A DNA stretch of 34,107 nucleotides. It comes from a virus. This document shows, piece after piece, positions 32,001-34,107 of the stretch. The stretch is from the IMG/VR virus record IMGVR_UViG_3300046009_000681, positions 1-34,107 of that record; one strand, given 5' to 3'. How positions within the stretch are numbered: position 1 is the stretch's first letter; each line of letters opens with the position of its first letter. Below the pieces are notes generated by a model. It worked only from the letters and a program-made list of their open reading frames with translations. It did no database searches and had not been told where the DNA came from. The translations under genes were made by a program, and so were the position numbers.

Positions 32001-32725
32001 CTGCACGCCCCGAGGATGCTACAGCCTTACGAAAAGCAATTGGTTCGGCTTTAGTAGATTCCTTTGCCACGCCCAACATGACGCCGCAGTTTCTTAAACC
32101 AAGCCTTGAGGTAGCGGTTAACTATTCTTTCTTTACCCAATCTCAAATCGTAGGACGTGGATTAGAGAAAGTAGAACCATCACAGCAGTACACCGACAGC
32201 ACTTCTGAACTGGCTAAAATGCTTGGGGGACTAATAAATTACTCTCCGATGAAACTTGACTACCTTATCCGTGGGTACACGGGTATTGCAGGGGGTACGG
32301 CTTTAGACATAACCAACGTATTAGCGGCAGATAGAATTGATAAAAGATTGTACGAGTTGCCCGGATTTAAGACTTTTATGTATGACCGTATCCCGGGTGG
32401 TTACAAAGAGCAGTACTACAATTTTCGTGAGGATATTGATCGGGTAGTTAGCACCGTTAATACATTCCGTGCTCGGGGGCAGATAGAGGAACTTGTTAAT
32501 TACCTAGACAAAGACAAGAATCTTATGCTCTATTCGCTAGGTAGTATGATAAGTACTACAGATCAACAGTTTGAAAATATACGGGCGCTTAAGAAAGTTG
32601 TATCCAACGATCCAAAAATTAGCGGTGCAGACAAGAAACAAGTATTGGAAGACCTAGAGCGTGTTGAAAACAGTCTGATAGAAGAACTTAACGTGCCGTT
32701 TATGAGAAAGGCTTCGGGGTATTAA
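26048..32725 (+). CDS. Giant polyvalent ejection-type protein (metallopeptidase + ADP-ribosyltransferase-like)
   Basis: 2225 residues. The N-terminus has Gly/Ala-rich hydrophobic stretches (GTLGTAVEGAAALL; VGGGIGAAAGAG). Two related modules of about 50 residues follow (near 405-455 and 516-566), then a charged coiled coil (about 768-815). HESIGHYG gives zinc ligands H915, E916, H920 of a polyvalent-protein metallopeptidase. ILMFHGTARD with H1099 and later PLYVRAENPFDYQ fit the ADP-ribosyltransferase domain of polyvalent proteins. A long helical C-terminus (INFKRQGKNKFIG, IPFMNAYIQGMDVYY, hydrophobic near 1910-1930) resembles large polyvalent protein associated domains. Junctions carry RYR-type motifs. 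It is probably ejected with DNA to disarm host defences or modify host proteins (inference). Confidence 0.78.
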   Translation: MATRSEQIISNVRKMADAGAPNEDLLRYLAYEGVSGKQFKELLEGPTVFGQAKEFVKGIPAGFVGTLGTAVEGAAALLPEEAEQAVVGRTRKIVEGLTPEAALGYEDTVGRNLGQAVGSIGSFLIPGGVAGKALSAAGVGARTAGTVVGGGIGAAAGAGEARQRAEAEEATPEEKSRATLFGVLPGALEALPTARLLRFLEPAEDVVTKLPKALQSDIIKRGKDVLTTAGVEGLQEFAQGLGQNFIAQGIYKPDQELLEGLGEQAAYGAGAGAIAEVVMNMVLGRKASATRDKLLEQEKTEGTTEKPLALGYSPLAGVPTVFPDGTVALNSEQELAQRYAEQSALPPELRQMDMFQGDLEREEISKRFRQRYNEPDPGVSTELAGPEFEAQFPTVLTSDVLDQTGLSKRSSFYKELEGKDLTDPEDQVAVGQILNRVRANPNISESTKSGVESIAMQGFGAAAKQQELFGKRRVKGQLPVRPEAMRTGAVEEEVTEEAIPVAEGRTVKEEDLKAMGIGPSNKKIREQILGKNLDDPAQAQTVKEVLDEFGSDPNRSPRVAKGVEDFLTGLGFRKAKDELTGQPVAGATEPSVSVSDKQRSRAAKGVKTPDSGSMANAGETPRPADVGAATTQPALDANALTDEEQSALQDELQTELFGEEQAPAQNLPVASDKKVTRKRPAPQNEIDEANTYLKQYVEKAGSVEGALKQIAAEFAFEKKVNRMAKMSYNALSGKHKEFVDREIQQQRTLNTAGAMYLSRYNEALRAKRESKAEQKRLEEEALSKQNEQLRKQRAEERKKDEEVKKRVEEQIFQNTAGIQDLLSGRKVRYRKAEKGAKSTKAAVDKFVAGFTKNWKNAPPIVVVQSVDGLPPNMQAQLLRDRAGDVPGAFNPNDETVYLIADNIKNPHQVALTIVHESIGHYGLQAILGAEYRKVMHRLYNTNHQVRAKANMKMAEGMDLSVAVEEVLAEAVESRYVKSDTLKGYALHQLKKLIRNFLQFIGVKTLRDKEVTDLLDSFRDYVIEGKGTRGVGKASKNIVYRDDGSPFDGTTVEIGGISRSVYDSRGRPIAPTLEGVRNFWKWFGDSKAVDETGRPILMFHGTARDISEFIPKQANAIFLTSDPKFAEDFSTSSREFIENEIVGKMTPEQMNVFTNRILEIAERDGVFTALAKDGDTYGPTTKEDFKKLSTIDLFDYLPEQYSDAIRELNPTGENIMPLYVRAENPFDYQNDKQVRAIIQKLLDQGYLDPKSNKSLVFTKYLTKAEVNDLATSDNLSLTDIIYGNASNGNWGVIEQKPFQEAIKELGHDGFYVSEGGRKNLGIYKSEQVKSATGNLEGTFDRASGDIRYRRVTPVLTPAGQQAQAVIQSMGNISNAQPKQPQMSTMQKVGAFFFDPSLRERAVRRLRVEVASKGASIEDKLQKAWNGAIRNALGETRPDFFALSAEHADVMTVEAMKRGKLVLDKDIGWLAKDGPASLQGVMDTIKGLGVKLGDVDLAFKLANDAFIARRANSLRNDPNSPVDPALLPSPAQIKAGMDAFNQFPELNAAFKEFTEFKNGLIDAMVEGDRLSKQQAQQWKDVIDYVPWNRIKDFEEAIQNSPKMYMKGLVNLGTMKQLKGGVDPINNIFDNMVGLSFWMGNSAIRNHAGLKIVDAFVNNNLGAKKIPNPQAPGVNPNNVIFIYRDGKPEAYEFDDILDVYAFKGLESSTGPLLNAFAGLANVLRKATTATPQFALSQVFQDAYRATTNSGVKNPFSVPGKVIKNFIKELGNDPLTRELRAMGIAGAYDFMPGRAQDAIEKEFGVKQRSIFDRVFSFAEAPSIASDAATRKAVFEQTLAETKSAQFPDGDVLLARYRAQEIINFKRQGKNKFIGVLRQVIPFMNAYIQGMDVYYRSMTGRGISAQEKKLAAMLFWKTGVKLMALSSVYAMLVGGDDEYQGLRDYEKDKNFIVPGLPEWAPNKIPVAPEVGFLFKVLPERMWNYISSQGTARPEDATALRKAIGSALVDSFATPNMTPQFLKPSLEVAVNYSFFTQSQIVGRGLEKVEPSQQYTDSTSELAKMLGGLINYSPMKLDYLIRGYTGIAGGTALDITNVLAADRIDKRLYELPGFKTFMYDRIPGGYKEQYYNFREDIDRVVSTVNTFRARGQIEELVNYLDKDKNLMLYSLGSMISTTDQQFENIRALKKVVSNDPKISGADKKQVLEDLERVENSLIEELNVPFMRKASGY

Positions 32726-32760
32726 AAAAAACCCCCGACTGGGAGTTTTAGCCGGGGGTT
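32723..32760 (-). terminator. Terminator between convergent transcription units
   Basis: The stem AACCCCCG (32730-32737) / CGGGGGTT (32753-32760) is flanked on its left by a run of A (32723-32731). Read on the minus strand this gives a hairpin followed by a U-tract, so it should stop the replication-module transcript. On the plus strand the hairpin has no good T-run after it but may still slow or protect the late mRNA. Confidence 0.8.
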
Positions 32761-32762
32761 AA

Positions 32763-32780
32763 TCCTATCTGAGGATAGGA
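32763..32780. other. Second small hairpin beside the terminator
   Basis: A perfect 7-base inverted repeat TCCTATC / GATAGGA encloses a TGAG loop, directly right of the terminator stem. No T-run is adjacent on either strand. It may strengthen termination or stabilise the 3' end of the late transcript. Confidence 0.45.
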
Positions 32781-32798
32781 GAGTGAGGCCCAAGAATA

Positions 32799-32996
32799 TC
32801 ACTCAACCCTCCAGCAGCGCAACCCGTATCTATCACCTTCAATAACTTGTTTACAGATAACTCTATACCTAAACCGGCCCGCTTCCCACGTAAGTTGCTT
32901 AACAGCGTTATCAGTATCTAGGCAGGGTATAAAAAACGACATACCGGGTTCAATCGACTCCCAAGGTATCTGCACCTTCAGGTTTAATATCTGCAT
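32799..32996 (-). CDS. Small conserved phage protein in replication module
   Basis: 65 residues. The start lies inside the end of the upstream gene (47-base overlap), with GAGGA a little over ten bases before the ATG. The sequence IEPGMSFFIPCLDTDNAV, then RYRVICKQVIEGDRYGLRCW, is a pattern I recall from short phage proteins encoded near primase/helicase genes. Function is unknown; it may bind DNA or modulate the ATPase encoded upstream. It is the last gene before the terminator. Confidence 0.62.
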   Translation of the reverse strand: MQILNLKVQIPWESIEPGMSFFIPCLDTDNAVKQLTWEAGRFRYRVICKQVIEGDRYGLRCWRVE

Positions 32997-34107
32997 TTAC
33001 AATCGCGTCCTCAGCAAAAAAGTCTAGTTTCGATGTATCAAATGTCAAAGCCATAACCCCATCAGATGCCCCCATTGCCGTACCTGCAAGCATCCGTTTC
33101 TTCTTCAGACCTATATAAGCCTTGCTCTTGCGGTAGGGGTTCAGGGTGTCCTCGTAGCCCATAAAGGTTTTGGCACAGTCATCCCGCCATTCCTTGTTGA
33201 CCACAAACAGCATCTTTGTATCCGGTTCGTAGCGGACTACCACCTTGCCACGGGGTTCACGGATCGGTGCTTGCTCTAGTCCCGTCCGGCTGTGGGTCTT
33301 GCCATTTATGACCAAAATATCCTGATAGTGACGCTGTAGGAAGCCGCCAAGGTAATCAGCCACGCTTGAAAACTCTTCGTTATTCTTGTTGCGGGTGTTG
33401 TTAACTAGGTTTACAGCATGGTCAAACACGGGTTCGATTGGGATGTTATGCAGCCCCAAGTTACGAGCGATGATGCCCCCCGTTATATCAATAGCAATAC
33501 CTGCTGACCAAAAGCGTTCGGTGTTCGTGATGTTCGCGGCGCGGTCTAATTTCCTATTTACGCGCCCCAGTAGTTCAATAACCGTAGGCAGGTTGCTTGC
33601 TACGTACTTAATGTAGGGGTCTATAGCGTGCCCGTAGTTGCTAATGATTCGCCCAAAATGAGACTTTGACCACGTAGGATCGTCTTGGGTATCGGGCAGA
33701 ATCTCGTCCTCTAGTATCCGTAGCAGTTCCGCATCGGGGAAGGATTTGAGGGTCATCAGGGCGTCTTTAACACGGCGGTTAGATGAGGAAACCACCGGGA
33801 TTTGCCAAGTCGTGAGGTTAATCCGCTCGACGTTAGCCTTACCGCTCATGCGGTTCTTGCCCTTGCCGGAAGTTATGTCATACACAAGGTTCGACATGAT
33901 CTTGACTTCTAAGTTAGTTAACTCGTCAATCGTAGGAGTCATTGACTGCATCGTGCCCATCCGTTGCATACGATGGTTATGTGTATCTTTATAAGATAGC
34001 ATCAACTGCTTGGGGTTGCCGTAGATTGAATTGATGGCGTGTAGCAGGGTAGTTTTGCCTGATCCACCACGTTGACTGACTAGATTAAGAAGGAATCCTT
34101 CCCTTTT
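32950..34107 (-). CDS. Primase/helicase-type P-loop ATPase (N-terminus beyond window)
   Basis: The frame is open through the right edge, giving 385 visible residues; an internal ATG at 34002 would drop the nucleotide-binding loop and is not the true start. RGGSGKTTLLHAINSIYG (about residues 13-30 of the visible part) is a Walker A region. TIDELTN (D61, E62) is Walker B and PVVSSSNRR (N110) fits sensor 1. This is the ATPase half of the phage/plasmid primase-helicase type (DUF927-like). The loop has Gln where the first Gly or Ala of the P-loop is usual. It would unwind DNA at replication. The N-terminal primase part, if any, is outside. Confidence 0.75.
   Translation of the reverse strand, partial: KREGFLLNLVSQRGGSGKTTLLHAINSIYGNPKQLMLSYKDTHNHRMQRMGTMQSMTPTIDELTNLEVKIMSNLVYDITSGKGKNRMSGKANVERINLTTWQIPVVSSSNRRVKDALMTLKSFPDAELLRILEDEILPDTQDDPTWSKSHFGRIISNYGHAIDPYIKYVASNLPTVIELLGRVNRKLDRAANITNTERFWSAGIAIDITGGIIARNLGLHNIPIEPVFDHAVNLVNNTRNKNNEEFSSVADYLGGFLQRHYQDILVINGKTHSRTGLEQAPIREPRGKVVVRYEPDTKMLFVVNKEWRDDCAKTFMGYEDTLNPYRKSKAYIGLKKKRMLAGTAMGASDGVMALTFDTSKLDFFAEDAIVNADIKPEGADTLGVD

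Overview
The window is a contiguous piece of a tailed-phage (Caudoviricetes) genome of short-tailed, podovirus-like type. It holds an HK97-fold capsid protein, P22 gp4-like and gp10-like tail parts, an SU10-type adaptor, ejection/internal virion proteins and a very large polyvalent protein. There is no tape-measure, tail-tube or sheath gene. Genes are packed head to tail with ATGA/TAATG overlaps. The lysis genes (a 3-TM holin of the gene-transfer-agent type and an M15 peptidase endolysin) and several small ORF families I remember from aquatic phages suggest an aquatic Gram-negative host. The host cannot be named from this sequence, and several family names given here are from memory, not from a search.

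Layout, plus strand. 3-2183: 3' part of the major capsid protein, a strong terminator, a leader with a 9-bp inverted repeat, then likely head-decoration proteins. 2192-2929: GT-A glycosyltransferase. 2922-8155: a cluster of small, mostly basic proteins. Five share one C-terminal tag (SASKRADG-x-A-xx-GKT-x-GR); others resemble DUF6321, DUF5872 and other short phage families. The gp4-like head-tail adaptor sits inside this cluster. 8159-9629: SU10-like adaptor and structural proteins. 9658-14015: tail-fibre region with a 673-aa repeat protein, a peptidase S74 self-cleaving fibre, a glycine-rich fibre and a fibre-associated protein. 14012-18024: three Fe(II)/2-oxoglutarate oxygenase-like genes interleaved with a zinc ribbon and the lysis cassette; the first and third oxygenase genes are strikingly AT-rich. 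18027-20713: gp10-like tail hub and a beta-rich C1q-like virion protein. 20746-26045: glycine-motif virion protein, GNAT acetyltransferase and two internal virion proteins. 26048-32725: a 2225-aa polyvalent ejection-type protein with a zincin metallopeptidase and an ADP-ribosyltransferase-like domain.

Minus strand. From 32799 to the window end lie a small gene and the 3' part of a primase/helicase-type P-loop ATPase. They converge on the structural operon at a terminator hairpin at 32730-32760.

How it works together (inference). The plus strand is a late operon for capsid, tail, lysis and ejected proteins; the minus strand is the end of the replication module. Terminase, portal and prohead protease are not in the window and probably lie upstream of position 1. 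The most unusual points are the shared C-terminal tag on five adjacent small proteins, the three oxygenases around the fibre and lysis genes, and the domain organisation of the giant protein. No intergenic stretch exceeds about 135 bases, and I saw no tRNA, CRISPR array, insertion sequence or integrase.
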